From positions 776,093 through 840,092 of the forward strand of contig MNCI01014538.1 in assembly GCA_015680685.1 (NCBI GenBank): DNA of 64,000 bases, in the 5' to 3' direction. The notes under the pieces are model-generated. The model was given only the letters and a program-made list of their open reading frames with translations. It was not told the origin of the DNA and ran no database searches. The position numbers and the translations under genes are program-made. This document shows positions 22,885 to 33,940 of the stretch, piece after piece. The DNA comes from Gnetum montanum (Eukaryota; Streptophyta; Gnetopsida; Gnetales; Gnetaceae). How positions within the stretch are numbered: the stretch's first letter is position 1; every line of letters starts with the position of its first letter.

Positions 22885-23101
22885 CTAGGGTTTGGCAGAT
22901 GAGCCAGTAGCAACAGCCTGTATCAAAGCTAGAAAACCAAGTTCTTATGATGGTGAGAGAAATGATGCTAAAATCGATGCCTTCCTCCATGATGCGGAGA
23001 TGAACCTAAATACCAGGGGTGTTCTTGCAACCCAAAGGGTCTCCACAACATCACAATTTCTGATAGGAAGTGCTAACCTATGGTGGCTTAATCTTCTTCG
23101 T
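22885..23101 (+). pseudogene. Gag fragment, plus-strand arm of an inverted duplication
   Basis: Reads ADEPVATACIKARKPSSYDG, then ERNDAKIDAFLHDAEMNLNT and IGSANLWWLNLLRA, the N-terminal half of a chromovirus-type gag core. The same protein is encoded on the minus strand at 24610-24826 (ADEPAIAHIKAREPSSYDG). It breaks off near 23101, where minus-strand RT sequence begins across the word CTTCTTCGTGC, which belongs to both frames. Confidence 0.75.
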
Positions 23102-23390
23102 GCTTTTTCAATTCCCCCAATTCTGGTCCTATTAAGCGGTATGGCCTTTGGATAGGAGGTTTAGTGCTAGCTTGCAATTCGATTTTGTGATCCATTGCTC
23201 TTCGAGGTGGCAAACTACCAGGCAGTTCAGGCAGTATCACATCTTTAAAACTCTCTAGCACCTGTGCTATGCATGGGTCAATAATAGCTTGGGATTCACA
23301 AGCCTCAGAAGGATCACCCGTTTGCATAGCTAGCAAAAATTTCCTGGTAGGGTCCCTAGCCAAGCGTTTCATCACCATTGGTGACACAAT
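23088..23390 (-). pseudogene. RT N-terminus fragment, element G
   Basis: An open segment with LPGSLPPRRAMDHKIEL and RPYRLIGPELGELKK, the conserved start of chromovirus RT (LPP-R-x-x-D-H-x-I-E-L followed by the P-Y-R-x-x-P-x-E-L box). It ends abruptly at about 23090; the palm, catalytic box, RNase H and integrase are absent. It continues the protease frame upstream (23391-23765) with only a short gap. Confidence 0.8.
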
Positions 23391-23765
23391 CTAGGAGCTA
23401 GCCTCATCCTTTCCCATCTGTGCTCCATGAGTTTGAATGATGCAAGTGGGGCTTTCATGTGAAATAAAAATTAGGTCCAAATGTGGAGCTGTAAAAACTT
23501 TGGCCTTGTGTAAAAATTCTTGCCCCAAAATGACCTGAAAGGAGTCCATATCTAGAATTGAAAACTCTAGCACTCCTTGCCATGAGCCCACTTGAACGGG
23601 GACACCACGACACACCCCGATGTACTGAAGGGGCCTGAACTTGGCCAGCTTGCCGGATGCTTGGACAGGTTCCATTTTTAATTGCAAGTCTTTCACTATG
23701 GCTGGAATCATGTAATTGTGACTAGCCCCATTATCAATGAGGGCACTTAGCTGACTTGAGCTCAC
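23391..23765 (-). pseudogene. Aspartic protease, element G
   Basis: A 124-codon open segment. The active-site region reads LSALIDNGASHNYMIPAIV, the retropepsin pattern D-[ST]-G-A-[ST]-H-N with Asn in place of Ser/Thr. Further on, GVLEFSILDMDSFQVILGQE is the conserved C-terminal half (chromovirus D-[FM]-[DE]-x-x-x-G-x-x-[WF]). Family role: maturation of gag-pol. Sits directly between gag and RT, as expected. Confidence 0.8.
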
Positions 23766-23789
23766 AGTGATTGGGGCCAGTTGAACCTA

Positions 23790-24826
23790 ATGTAGAGAAT
23801 CAGGATTAGGATTCTGGGAGTTTCCAGCTCCTGACCTCTGTGTAACCATGTTTGATAACTCCATAATCACTGTTAGCCTTCGTTGTTCCCCTGATGTGCT
23901 TCCATCAGTAATATGAAGGCATGGGTCAGGGTGATAATCGAGTGCCATCAATTGTTTCCTAGGAGCTGGCCCTTGCCTATTCTTAGTCCTTCATGAACTC
24001 AGGGGACAATTTCTTGCCAAGTGATTTCCACGACACAAGAAGAACTGAATTGGCCCCTTAAAGACACCTCCCGTAAACTGCTTCTTCTTGGCCCTTGGTT
24101 GTCACTTGCTCCCTGTATCCTTATGTTTTTGTTGAGAGCCTTGGTTCCCTGGAGGACCACCCATCGGGCGACTGCCTTGCTGAACTGATCTGAAGGTATT
24201 TCCACCTTTGATGGATCTTGTATTTGTTCTCTAAGAGTGGGAGGACGTGACATGCTTACCCTTCCTAGGCTTGCCCTTATCTGGCTTCGTTGCCTTGAAG
24301 TCCAGAAAAGTGCCAGCAGCCACAATAGCCTCCGTGAGGGAGTCAATGCCTCTTCAACGCAACTCCATTTGCACCCATGGTTGTAGCCCATTTAACTACT
24401 TGAAGAAACGATCTCGATCTCCCATATTAGGAATCAGCAACATGAGTTCTTGGAAGCTATTAATATAATCTTTAAGCTTCCCTGAATGTTTTAGGGTCTC
24501 TAGCTTGATTCTAACGACCCATTCAGAGTTCCTAGGACAGAACTGTTTGATCAATGCAGCCTTAAAGCTGTCCCATGTCTCGATCTTTTCTGTTGTGGTG
24601 CCCTTTTCTTGGGCACGAAGGAGACTAAGCCACCATAGCTTAGCACTTCCTATGAGAAATTGTGATGCTGTGGAGACCTTTTAGGTTGTAGGAACACCCC
24701 CGGTATTTAGGTACATCTTCACATCATGGAGGAAGGCATCGATTTTAGCATCATTTCTCTCACCATCATAAGAACTCGGTTCTCTAGCTTTGATATGAGC
24801 TATTGCTGGCTCATCTGCCAAGCGTT
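23790..24826 (-). pseudogene. Gag, element G, minus-strand arm
   Basis: Readable from 24826: ADEPAIAHIKAREPSSYDG, NDAKIDAFLHDVKMYLNTGG, FLIGSAKLWWLSLLRA, then QFCPRNSEW, LKHSGKLKDYINSFQELMLL and DRDRFFKYLNG, the classical Retrotrans_gag order. The 23999-24391 part is open in another frame, indicating a frameshift. A Cys-x2-His zinc motif may lie near 24000-24050 but is damaged. The upstream end abuts plus-strand LTR-end sequence at about 24830, so the true N-terminus is cut off. Confidence 0.75.
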
Positions 24827-24946
24827 CTGCTGAGGCATATTCCTCTTGAGTTTTGTCCCCATTCAGAATTTGCTTGGGAAACTCTTGGGTGCCGAACAAC
24901 ATGCTCAGGGACGACAACGTTGTTACAAATGGTATCATAGCCTCAC
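24827..24946 (+). mobile_element. Second LTR end plus iMet primer site, element G
   Basis: Repeats 22728-22846 in the same orientation: GAGGCATATTCCTCTTGAG, GCTTGGGAAACTCTTGGGT, TTGTTACA, then the primer site at 24930-24946. It is followed by the same leader (TCACAGTTTTAGTTATTGG). Confidence 0.65.
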
Positions 24947-25072
24947 AGTTTTAGTTATTGGTAAAACTTTCTCACTAAGTGGGTACCAAGGTTTGTGGAT
25001 TGTGAGGTTTCCATTTTCAACTTCTGCTAACCACTCTCCCTTCGAGGGTGGCCTTGTACTAAAGCTCTCTCT

Positions 25073-25370
25073 TTGGCAAACATGGAGCCTGGTGGACTGA
25101 GTGACATGGCGGATGTTCAAGCAAATCCAGAAATTGAGGTCGAAATAGAACTTGGTCAAGATGAGACTAAGTTTCAAATGTTATGGGATCATGTCAAGGC
25201 AATTGATGAGGCCTTAGCCTATCCTGGTCTAGAAAACGTGGATGTGATCCATCACATTCTTAAAAATGTTGACTTGCCACAAGAAAAAAAAAGATGGATC
25301 TTCGCTCCAAGGAGAGGGTGAAATTGAAAGAGGCTAAGGTTTCAATCTTGGAAGGGATCGCATGATCAAC
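25073..25370 (+). pseudogene. Gag N-terminus fragment downstream of the second primer site
   Basis: An open frame beginning MANMEPGGLSDMADVQ, acidic, 82 codons to 25321. A frameshift at the A9 run near 25289-25297 moves the continuing frame (MDLRSKERVKLKEAKVS) to a stop near 25369. Its position, ~130 bp after the primer site, and its orientation suggest the start of a gypsy gag. It lacks the core motifs seen at 22885 and 24610, which would normally follow. Confidence 0.5.
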
Positions 25371-25399
25371 CTCTACAAGGATGTATTCGGATCCTTGGA

Positions 25400-25860
25400 A
25401 GAGGCACAAACAAAAGCATTACACTGTGCGTTTCCGATTGCAGGCTCTTTCAATTTTCGCTCCAACTCGCGCTCGTTGACTGAGCAAAGAAGGCAAAATT
25501 AAAAAACATCATCGTCCATGACCGGAGTAAAGTTTAACAACCGCATGCGGGATGGTGTTTTTTAAAACAACTTGGGCACCTGCAAAAGACATCAAATTGG
25601 GGATGGTTTGCGTCAAACCTGGTCCTTTCCCCTCGCCTTTCCCATGGCGCCGCGCCCCAACCCTCCCCGCAATCATCACCATGGCAGACCCCTCCTCCCT
25701 CTCCCCCAACCCCCAACACACCGGCGGCTCCAGCCCCCAAATCATCATTAAGCCCCTATTTTTTCCTCTCTGCGTATTTATCTGTTTCTTTGGTTTCAGG
25801 TTTTCACCTGGCTTTTATTTAGCAGCAGCTTGTTCCTTGGTTCTTTGGTAGTGCAACTAC
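25400..25860 (+). other. GC-rich island with a short open frame; possible first exon of a host gene
   Basis: Between 25410 and 25745 the composition is clearly GC-richer than flanking DNA (GGCGCCGCGCCCC, pyrimidine-rich runs), resembling a plant gene 5' UTR. An ATG at 25681 in good context (ATCACCATGGC) opens MADPSSLSPNPQHTGGSS followed by IIIKP and a hydrophobic stretch, to a stop at 25849. A possible splice donor (TGC|GTATTT) lies near 25774. I do not recognise the product. The antisense frame is also open because of the base composition, so coding status is uncertain. Confidence 0.35.
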
Positions 25861-27320
25861 TTCATGTCGTTTTGTTGTTGGTTATAAGAACTTGCTTATG
25901 CCTACCTATAGTTTAATTTTGCATGACAGTATTGTTCTGTTTATGATCTCATGGCTTTTAAGTTTGAGTGATTAAATAGAAAATATGTATGATTTGTTTT
26001 GGATGTTGTCGTTGATGAATTTGTAGAGTTTATGTTTATTTTTCATGAAAATGTAATTTCTGTTCAGTAGGTCCTATGAATCTTCGAACATAGTAAAACT
26101 TCATTTCATTTTATTTAAATTTTTAATTTTATTAGGAACTAAAATTTACAAAATTTAACCAGTTGCTGTGCAATGCGAGGGTACAACAAGGGATCATATG
26201 GATACACACGTTCAAGTTAAAGTTGTGCTAAAGTTTCAACTTACATTGCTGGGATATCTCATCACTGTTTGCAACAATCGTGGCAGTGCACTGTGTGGTG
26301 CCACCGGTGGATGGTTTATATGTGTTACCTTTTCTTGCCTTCTGTAGTGTGGCAATCATGGTAACTAATCGCATCATGGCTCATTATGTAAGAAGTGTGT
26401 GGCTAAAAGTAATTGGGAAGCTGTTACTAAGATAACCATTAATGTTAATTTTTCTATTCTCCAATTGATTGCATGTTTCCTCCTTGGCTGTGCCTAAATG
26501 AAATCCACTTGATATCTATTTCTATAACAGTGATTTGCATGCCTTCATTTGGACTGATGGCTAGCTTTCCTTGTTCAACCCAGAGGTGTTTTTTCTATTT
26601 TGAATTTTGGTTACAAATTTGAGTATTATTAAGGTTTTTTTAAAGATTTTTGAAAACAGTACTACTTAGTCTTATATTCGTATTGCAAATAATTCTCCCT
26701 TTCTCATAACGATGAAGTGTTAATAAGACTTTAGTTTAGAAGTTTTAAATTATGAAATTATGAATTCATATACCCTCAAGTTATGTATCCGATTTTATCT
26801 TTCTACTCAGAAAAGCTTTTATTCTGATAACACTAATTAAGCAAAATGATTTTTTTCCTGATGATTGGTTCAGGAGAGTTAAAAATATATAAACATATAT
26901 AAAACTCATAGTTAACATGATTTGTGAAATCTGCCGTTAATGACAGGTGACTAATGCAGCCAATTCAGATTCATTTAAAATTAAATTAAATATATAATCT
27001 AAGTGATTAAAAATCTATAATTAAGTTTCATCCTAACTAAATTTTCCAATGATAAAAAATGAAAACATGTACACAGATGTATGTTTTTGTTACCAATATT
27101 AAAGATGTAAACCCGAACTTTTTATCTTCATCTTTTCGGATTTTCTCTCGATCTCATCTCTGAAACTTTTTGCTCTCCTCCTATCCCATATCTCAGTGGA
27201 AGGTCCTATGACTCCTATCCCATGTCACAGTGGAAGACTAACTTGCTTAAGGCAAGGTTGCGGGGAATAAGGAGAGGGCGGATAGACTTGCGGTTTCCAT
27301 ATAGCCAATTAAATTAATTT
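25861..27320. other. No gene recognised; possible intron or intergenic DNA
   Basis: AT-rich, T-rich on the plus strand, no repeat or domain seen. If 25400-25860 is a first exon, this could be a first intron, but no acceptor or exon can be defended. Confidence 0.4.
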
Positions 27321-27324
27321 AGGC

Positions 27325-27548
27325 ATGGGGGCCACTGAAATCATCTCCAGGACCATAATTTCATGTGTTGTTCTTGGCCCCATGGGATGTGATGGTCATC
27401 GTAATGCCACGGCTGCAGCAGACGGAGCCTTGGGCTCAAACACTCATGAACATGAGAAGAGGCATCCAGCTGGGTGGACCCAAAGAGATTGACGTAGTAG
27501 CCAACGTCCTCAACAAATTTTGGGAACTAGCAGGCCAGCTAAGCTAGG
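27325..27548 (+). CDS. Unrecognised short open frames in a GC-richer patch
   Basis: Two overlapping frames are open: 27325-27492 (MGATEIISRTIISCVVLG...) and 27365-27547, ending GGPKEIDVVANVLNKFWELA. Composition is richer in G and C than the neighbourhood, as for 25400-25745. I recognise neither product. It may be a remnant of a host exon. Coding status is doubtful. Confidence 0.2.
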
Positions 27549-28230
27549 TTTGTGGAGGGTTAATTGAAATTGAATTAAATTAAAGTTTTATTACATTCCG
27601 AGATCTATACAATTTGTTGAATAGATATTATATTTTTATGAAAAATAAAGATAAGAGTTTACAAATTGATCAAGCATTGATGGGAGCATCAAAATTAAAT
27701 CATTCAGGTTTTTTATTGTAGCATTACAACGTTGTATCAAATAGGTAGTCACAACACAAGAAAAACATATGTGACTCATCTTCAAGGCTCCTAACCCATA
27801 CAACCTACAAATGTGCTCTTCTCAAAGGAGTTGAATCTATTTTGCACTTTCAATTCTAAGATGATGAGAATAGTAAGACAACTAATGCATCCTAAGATGA
27901 TATCATATTCTCCAAAATTCATCATGTGAAGATCACTAAGCTAGGAGACATCGTAAATCACCAAAGATGCAAACTTGCAAACTAAGCCAAGTTTGCTAAC
28001 TAATAGTATTCTAATACTTGATTGAAATAGTAGCTGAGAGATAGTAACTTCTACATCAAGTTTATTAGATTTAATGTGATGTAAATAAACTTGTTTGTTG
28101 ACATCGACATTAGACCACATCTGTATTAAGACCTTATACTTGACTAGTTGGTGAATATGCTTAAGATTTTGTTACATAGCCTCCCAGAATCAGTTCAAGC
28201 TATTTTTGTTCAGATAGAACATAGAGGTCA
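27549..28230. other. No feature recognised
   Basis: AT-rich intergenic-type sequence without an identifiable gene or repeat. Confidence 0.5.
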
Positions 28231-28233
28231 TGA

Positions 28234-28509
28234 ATTAGTTCAAGTGTCTACAAAAAAAAGAGAAGCATTGACACAGTACAAAAAATATTTCTTAGACAAT
28301 ATGATGATAGTAGTGATCAAAAGAAATTAGAGCTAGAACAAATTTATTCAATTGCAGCAGTTGCATTAATTGAGCTAACTGATTTACTAATTAAATTAGG
28401 CATTGGGAAAACAAGAGCAAAGGATATCATTAAGAAGCTTAACAAAGCAGAGCCAAATTTGCTGAATCAAGCTATAAAACTCTTATTGAATCATGGAAGA
28501 ATAGCTTAG
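28234..28509 (+). CDS. Unrecognised 91-codon open frame
   Basis: Open without ATG from a stop at 28231 to TAG at 28507. It contains QKKLELEQIYSIAAVALIEL and GIGKTRAKDIIKKLNKAEPN, a mixed hydrophobic and charged composition that looks helical and protein-like. A second frame (28148-28330) overlaps its start, so a frameshifted pseudogene is possible. Neighbouring DNA at 28570-28790 has a TATA-like TATATAAAG and is the target into which element C inserted. No family assigned. Confidence 0.3.
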   Translation: MSSSVYKKKRSIDTVQKIFLRQYDDSSDQKKLELEQIYSIAAVALIELTDLLIKLGIGKTRAKDIIKKLNKAEPNLLNQAIKLLLNHGRIA

Positions 28510-28791
28510 CAATTACCGATAGAAAGGTGTTTACATTCAAAAAATGAAGAAAGCTTTTCAAGAATTTGAATAATGGTCTAATGGCTTGTAATTATACAAA
28601 GCGAATGTAAAACTAATTAAGCCATGATATTATAATTGTTGTAATTGCCAAAAGCTACTATATAAAGCTTTGAGCATATTTAGAAAAGAGTAGTAGGAAA
28701 GAACGAATAGAAGGCACTTTTTGGAAAATCTTGTAAAGATTGTTTTGCTTAATAGCATTCTAAACAAGTTCTAGTTATCTCTTTTAGTTTT

Positions 28792-29668
28792 TGATGGGCA
28801 GTGGAGTAATCCAACGCCCAACCATACAAGTCACAAGTATTCACGTGCGACCAAATCATAATTCGTGGATGAGGCAATGTGAATATGCTAGTAATTAGTT
28901 TAGGTTTGAGACCCTTGTCTTCCCATGTGGAGCTAGTGAAATCTATGTGTATAGTTTAGCTCACAATGAGGTATATGATAATTGATGTTGTTGGGCCATT
29001 TCTCCTAGCAAACATGGTTAAGATGAAAATAATTTCTAAGTCTAAGTAAAATGATAAAAAAATCTATTTTATCCTAAGGCAATGGATATCCAGTCCTAAT
29101 TTTCCATACACATCCTAGGCTTATGCAAGCATTACTGGAATTACCATGTACTTCACTACCCAGTAAACCAAGCGATAATCCTACTAGGTTACCAAACAAT
29201 CACACTTTATGCTTGAAATTAATCGTATCCATTTCTCATACTAACAACAGTAAAAGTAAAGTGCATGGAAGAGTAAAACATTAACTAAGAAAGTAGTAAT
29301 TAATAGTCTAAGTGAAAATGGTAAACATTATTCTAAGCAAAGTAGTAAACTAGGAGAATGCTGCAATAGTATGAAATAGATCAATCTTTATTGCTAGTCA
29401 CACTTGCACTCAAGTACAAGATGTTTGAATAAAGACTCCATTTAGTATGTCACACTACATTGCCTGCATTCACACTTCTAAGTACTTAAGACTAAATTCA
29501 TGAAAATAAACTAAAAGAGTTATGTTACTATGAACTAAAATCTATTGCGAATTAGTATGCTTACGTGCTGTATTTATAAGCATCCCATGATATTGCATAT
29601 ACAATGATGTAGCTAGTGCTACGATATCGGATCTACGATATCGTAGTCAACACAAATTGACCTTATCA
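28792..29668 (-). mobile_element. 3' LTR of element C
   Basis: 877 bp, TGATGGG...CTTATCA in window orientation; TATA at 29571-29578 (minus). U3 includes a perfect 14-bp palindrome CTACGATATCGTAG at 29633-29646 and a related CTACGATATCGG just before it. The adjacent 29669-29680 (minus, CATGGGGGTA) is the polypurine tract. Confidence 0.9.
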
Positions 29669-29680
29669 TACCCCCATGAC
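29669..29680 (-). promoter_or_regulatory. Polypurine tract of element C
   Basis: The minus strand reads GTCATGGGGGTA, directly against the 3' LTR start TGATAAGG. Confidence 0.75.
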
Positions 29681-29839
29681 TAACTAAAAACTCGTGCTTG
29701 AGTTAAAACAAAGATAGAGTTCCTTACAAAATTGGAAGGTAGATTTACATGATACTAAATTCCATAGTGGTGTTTTACAAAAGTGATACAAGTCATGATA
29801 AGATAAACAAACAAAACAATTTGATGAAGCTCAATGTAG

Positions 29840-32601
29840 CGTATATAGTGCCTAGTGGTGATGGCTCTTCCATTGGTTGCTTTGCCTTGTCATCAGGATT
29901 CTGAAATTTGTATATGTTTAGAGGCACCTAAAGTTTCTCCTTCTCCATTCTCAGGTCATGTACCATTCATGCTTGTTTTTCAATATGTGATGGAGTTGTT
30001 ACATCCCATGGACATGGCAGCTGCAGAAACATTTGATTGGCTTTGATGTACGATGCAGCAAATTGCCTTCTCTCCTCTTCAAATGCCCTAACCATCTTAT
30101 GTAACTCTTGATAATCGAACATTATTCTAGCTAGGTTCATTGCAACATATTTCTACCCTTAGTAGCCCGCCTTAACCACTTCTAATTCAAAGTTTGCCAT
30201 CTGAAGCTTCTACAAAGCATCTTTTCAATCTACAAACTCCTTTTTGTACAATACATATGTGGTTGCTACTTGCTATTCAAGCTCATTTCAAGGCCTACCT
30301 ATTGTCAACATGGCTAGGTTATCATAACAAAGGTTAACTAATCTCATGTATTCTTTTAGATCTTTTATTTACAGGCCTTTATCTTTTATCTCCGCTTGAT
30401 GGACATGACCATAACTATCCAAGATGGATTGCCAGTCTGGATTTTTTGTTGTTATGGAATTTATCTAGGCTTTCATCATTTGGATTTCCTTCTCATTAAT
30501 CTATTTATACATGCCCACCTAATCACAGAAATGTTCCTTGAGCCTTTTGTGCTTCTTAGGTTCATTCTACCACACATTGATTTCAATAGTAGATTTCTTT
30601 CTAATTGCACGTACCTCCTTCATTGAGAGGGTTCTATTTTCTCTTGCTAAGTGCCTCATATATTGGTTGACTCTCATTAGCTATTCTCTTAATTAATGGA
30701 TGCTCTTCTCAAGAATGTTCTTCTACTTTTCTACATTAAAAAACCTAGTGTTATCTGTAGTGAGTTATTTATTTTCCTCTTGTGCTACAACAAGTGCATT
30801 AGCATATGTCTATGCTTCCGCTACTGAGGCATTCCGCACCACTTTCTCTTTCTCATTCTCCATTTGCTTATTTTGCTCTATTAGGTGATTAATCTGTTCT
30901 GTTTTAAATTTCTCTAGTTAGTCCGGTGCAATATATTAAGTAGGATCTATACATTCAGCCCTCAGGGTTGTGAGATCTTCCTATAGTTTGAGAATTTTAT
31001 TCTTCACATGTTCTACCTTGGTTTCTACCATAACTAGCTTACCCTTGATTGCTATTAGCTTTGACTACACTATAATGATATCACTTGGGATGTTGAAAAG
31101 GGTTGTCATGACTTGTCTAGTCTATAGTAGTCAATCTAGCATATCTTCATGATTAGTAAGGGTCATTGAGATACCAGCTAGCATTTGAGCATCCCTTGCT
31201 CTAGTTAGATCCATTGGTTCCACAACAGGTACATTGAATGATTCTTTGATGTGATATGTGATTAATTATACTACTCTTGTTGCATCTTAGTGCTGCATAA
31301 CCACAACTATGTCTCATTATTTGGTTTCAAGCACCACATGGAATGATGTAGCATTTCCAAAAATCTCCTGTGATCATTGGGCCTCTCCTATTGACTATAA
31401 TGATATTTTTCTAGTTGCAAGGTCTATGGAAATTGTGGGCTGAATGGCATTGCTAATAACTTTGTAGAGGTTGGCCTCCTCATGCATTCCCCAATTGATG
31501 GTCTCTATAATTTGTTGCAAATGACTTATCGATAGCCTGTAATCCTACGATAACACTGGTGGAACTTATTACTGCTTTTGTTCTTGTTGCTACTGCTGTT
31601 GACCATTGAGTCCTACTTGCTATTATTGTATGGTAGTTTGTGTGGTTTCTCTAGTGTCTCTTTGTTCTTCCACCTGGTCTTTCTTTGGTGGTGTTGGCTT
31701 GAACATTTTAGCATATGAGGCGTTTTGAGCCTTCTTAAGAACATCATTGGTGTACCCTAGGATTCTGGCATGTTTTCATAGCTTCTTGATGAGGCAAGGG
31801 AATGGAAGTATTAGCTTTTCTACCTTCTTTTCTTCAAATTGCCTTTGTATCTCCATGAAATAGAGTTGTGTGAGGTTTGCATTATACTTCCCCATTAGGA
31901 TCACACTTACTCTTGCAACATATGTGGATAGTTTATTTAATCTTTTTGTGAAAAACAAGTGATATGTGTCAATTTTGAAGTAAATTATTTCTTCAAGAGT
32001 TAACTCATTATATTCCTTGTCTTCTTTGCCATATGTCCTTCATAACCATAGTTTTCTTATGTTTGTATATGATTCGATGGATAGATGTGCTACTTTTGCC
32101 CCTTCATTAGGCACATTCAAGGCTTTTTCTATCACCTTAATTGAATATGAAATTGATACTCCTCAATGTTGACTATAGCATCTTCTTCTTTTTTGTGCTA
32201 GAATTGATAGGTCTCCTCTAAATACCATTCATGACTATTTGAAAGTATAGGCCATAATGGTGATGCTTGAATTTGCATCTTCACTGCTTCTAGAACAAAT
32301 TTTACAAATGGACAAAAGTTTGGCTCCATGATCATTATAGTTAGAAGCATATTCTCTTGGATGATCTGGAGGAATTCCTATGATAGTGTGAGGTGTTGTC
32401 CTTGTGCTTGTGGTTCTTCCACCTCCCCCTAGGCCAAATGTTCAGTAGTAAGAGTTTCTTGATGGATGTTGAAAGATTAACTCTCCTATTTCACATGTTT
32501 TGCTTGTGGACCTTGTTCTCCTAGTTATCCTCTTCCATGACCTCTTGGTCTTTTCTCATAGGTTTTGAGGATCCTCCTATTGCTCCTCTCTTGAGGGCCA
32601 T
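29840..32601 (-). pseudogene. Extra ORF (ORF3, env-position) of element C
   Basis: Start taken at 32601 (MALKRGAIGGSSKPMRKDQE), a basic, Ser-rich N-terminus. The globular domain lies at about 31770-32200: VNIEEYQFHIQLR, IEKALNVPNEGAK, then EEIIYFKIDTYHLFF, NLTQLYFMEIQRQFEE and LILPFPCLIKKL. The pattern (I-x-x-[AV]-L-x-[VL]-x(1,2)-x-G, EI, LPFPxLI) is like the 'putative plant transposon protein' domain. A long Leu/Lys/Glu-rich coiled-coil region follows (29950-31500) and a Pro-rich tail (PMEEPSPLGTIY) near 29850. The order and many residues match ORF3 of A at 6961-9820. There are several stops. No membrane anchor or signal peptide is obvious. Confidence 0.65.
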
Positions 32602-33320
32602 ATTCAATCATCAAGGATTTAGGAATTATTAAAATGTTTACTACAATTTTTGATAACTCCTTTCCTTTCTCATACCTTTAATTTGATCAAGTTCTTAGCT
32701 TATTATGATTGTAGAGTTAGAAAAATTTTCAACAAGAAATCCCTTAGGTGTTAATTCCCTTATAACCCTTCAAAGTTGTCCATTTTGTTCTTGTTTATGG
32801 CTTATAATGGTTGGTATGGTTCATTAATAGGATTATTTAAGTGTTTTTGGTGTTAATGTCATTGATTTTTGTTAAAAATTTTCAATTTTTCCTTCATACA
32901 TACCCTTATAATACTCTTTAGAAATTAGAAAATTCTAACTCTAATTTTAGCAATATCACACTAAGAACACCCTCCCCTCCCCTCCTCCCTCCACACCCAC
33001 CCCACGACTAATTTGAGAGCTTCATGATCAGCAAGGTTCAAGAATCATAGAAATTGGAGCTACAAGTGTGGAGTTATGGATGTTGGAATTTGGGAGGTTA
33101 GAGCTCTAATTTTTTAAAGATTTGACATAGAAAATGTAAAAAGAAGGAATCTCTAGCTATGAAAGTGTAGTAAATGCTTATGAGATGGATGAGATGGGTA
33201 ATGAATTCTTATGGTATAAATGGATATATTGAATGACTAGGGAAGTTTTTATGGACATTTATTGTTGTTGGAAGGCTTAAGATGACGTGGAATTGCTTGG
33301 CAGGTATAAGAGACAATAGT

Positions 33321-33372
33321 TATACAAGTGGATCCTCCCCAAAGTAGGCATCAGCCCTTAATGCCCTTGCAT
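33321..33372 (-). other. CNE2, element C copy
   Basis: The minus strand reads GCAAGGGCATTAAGGGC, then GCCTACTTTGGGGAGGATCC. It matches A 6172-6232 and B 12344-12390. Confidence 0.6.
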
Positions 33373-33807
33373 AACCACACTTAAAAGTGTCCATAGGAAC
33401 TTAAGAAGTTGAATTTAATACATACTTGTTTAGCAAAACATACATGTTAGTGTCACCAAATTGGAGAAATTACACTATGTTACACAAAACCACATGTTAT
33501 GATTATTCATACAGTGAGATGAAATGGACTTAGAAGGAATTGCAGAAATTAGGACGTGAGGTGTCTTACCATAGGCATAATGAATTCTTATGTTTATTAG
33601 TGGTTAATATAATCATTAGCCTTTCTGCCCAAGATTGAAACCAAGTCCAGACCACATTTCAGTGACACCGCATTATCTCATTTGTTGGAATTACCACTAT
33701 AAGACTACCACTATTGCAAGGAGTATCGTCACTTAGCACATTGTCCAAGGGAGGAGTTTATTCATTGCACCATTTATTTTCTTTAAATTCCTGAGAAGTT
33801 ACCTATC

Positions 33808-33940
33808 TTCAAGCATGGGTAACATGTCTTTCTAGTGGGACCTCCAAAAATTTATTCTGTGCATGGACTTTATTTTTATTTGTGTCAACCTTACTAGAGG
33901 ACTACCTTCAGTCATGGGTAACATGTCTTTCTAGTGACAT
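33808..33940 (-). repeat. CNE1 core, tandem pair, element C
   Basis: Plus-strand GCATGGGTAACATGTCTTTC at 33812-33831 and TCATGGGTAACATGTCTTTC at 33912-33931, about 100 bp apart. The first is identical over 20 nt to element B. The duplication is specific to C. Confidence 0.7.

Noticed and set aside
25509-25748. Minus-strand Gly-rich frames in the GC-rich island
   Set aside because: Open because of base composition; no recognisable domain, and they are mutually overlapping antisense shadows.
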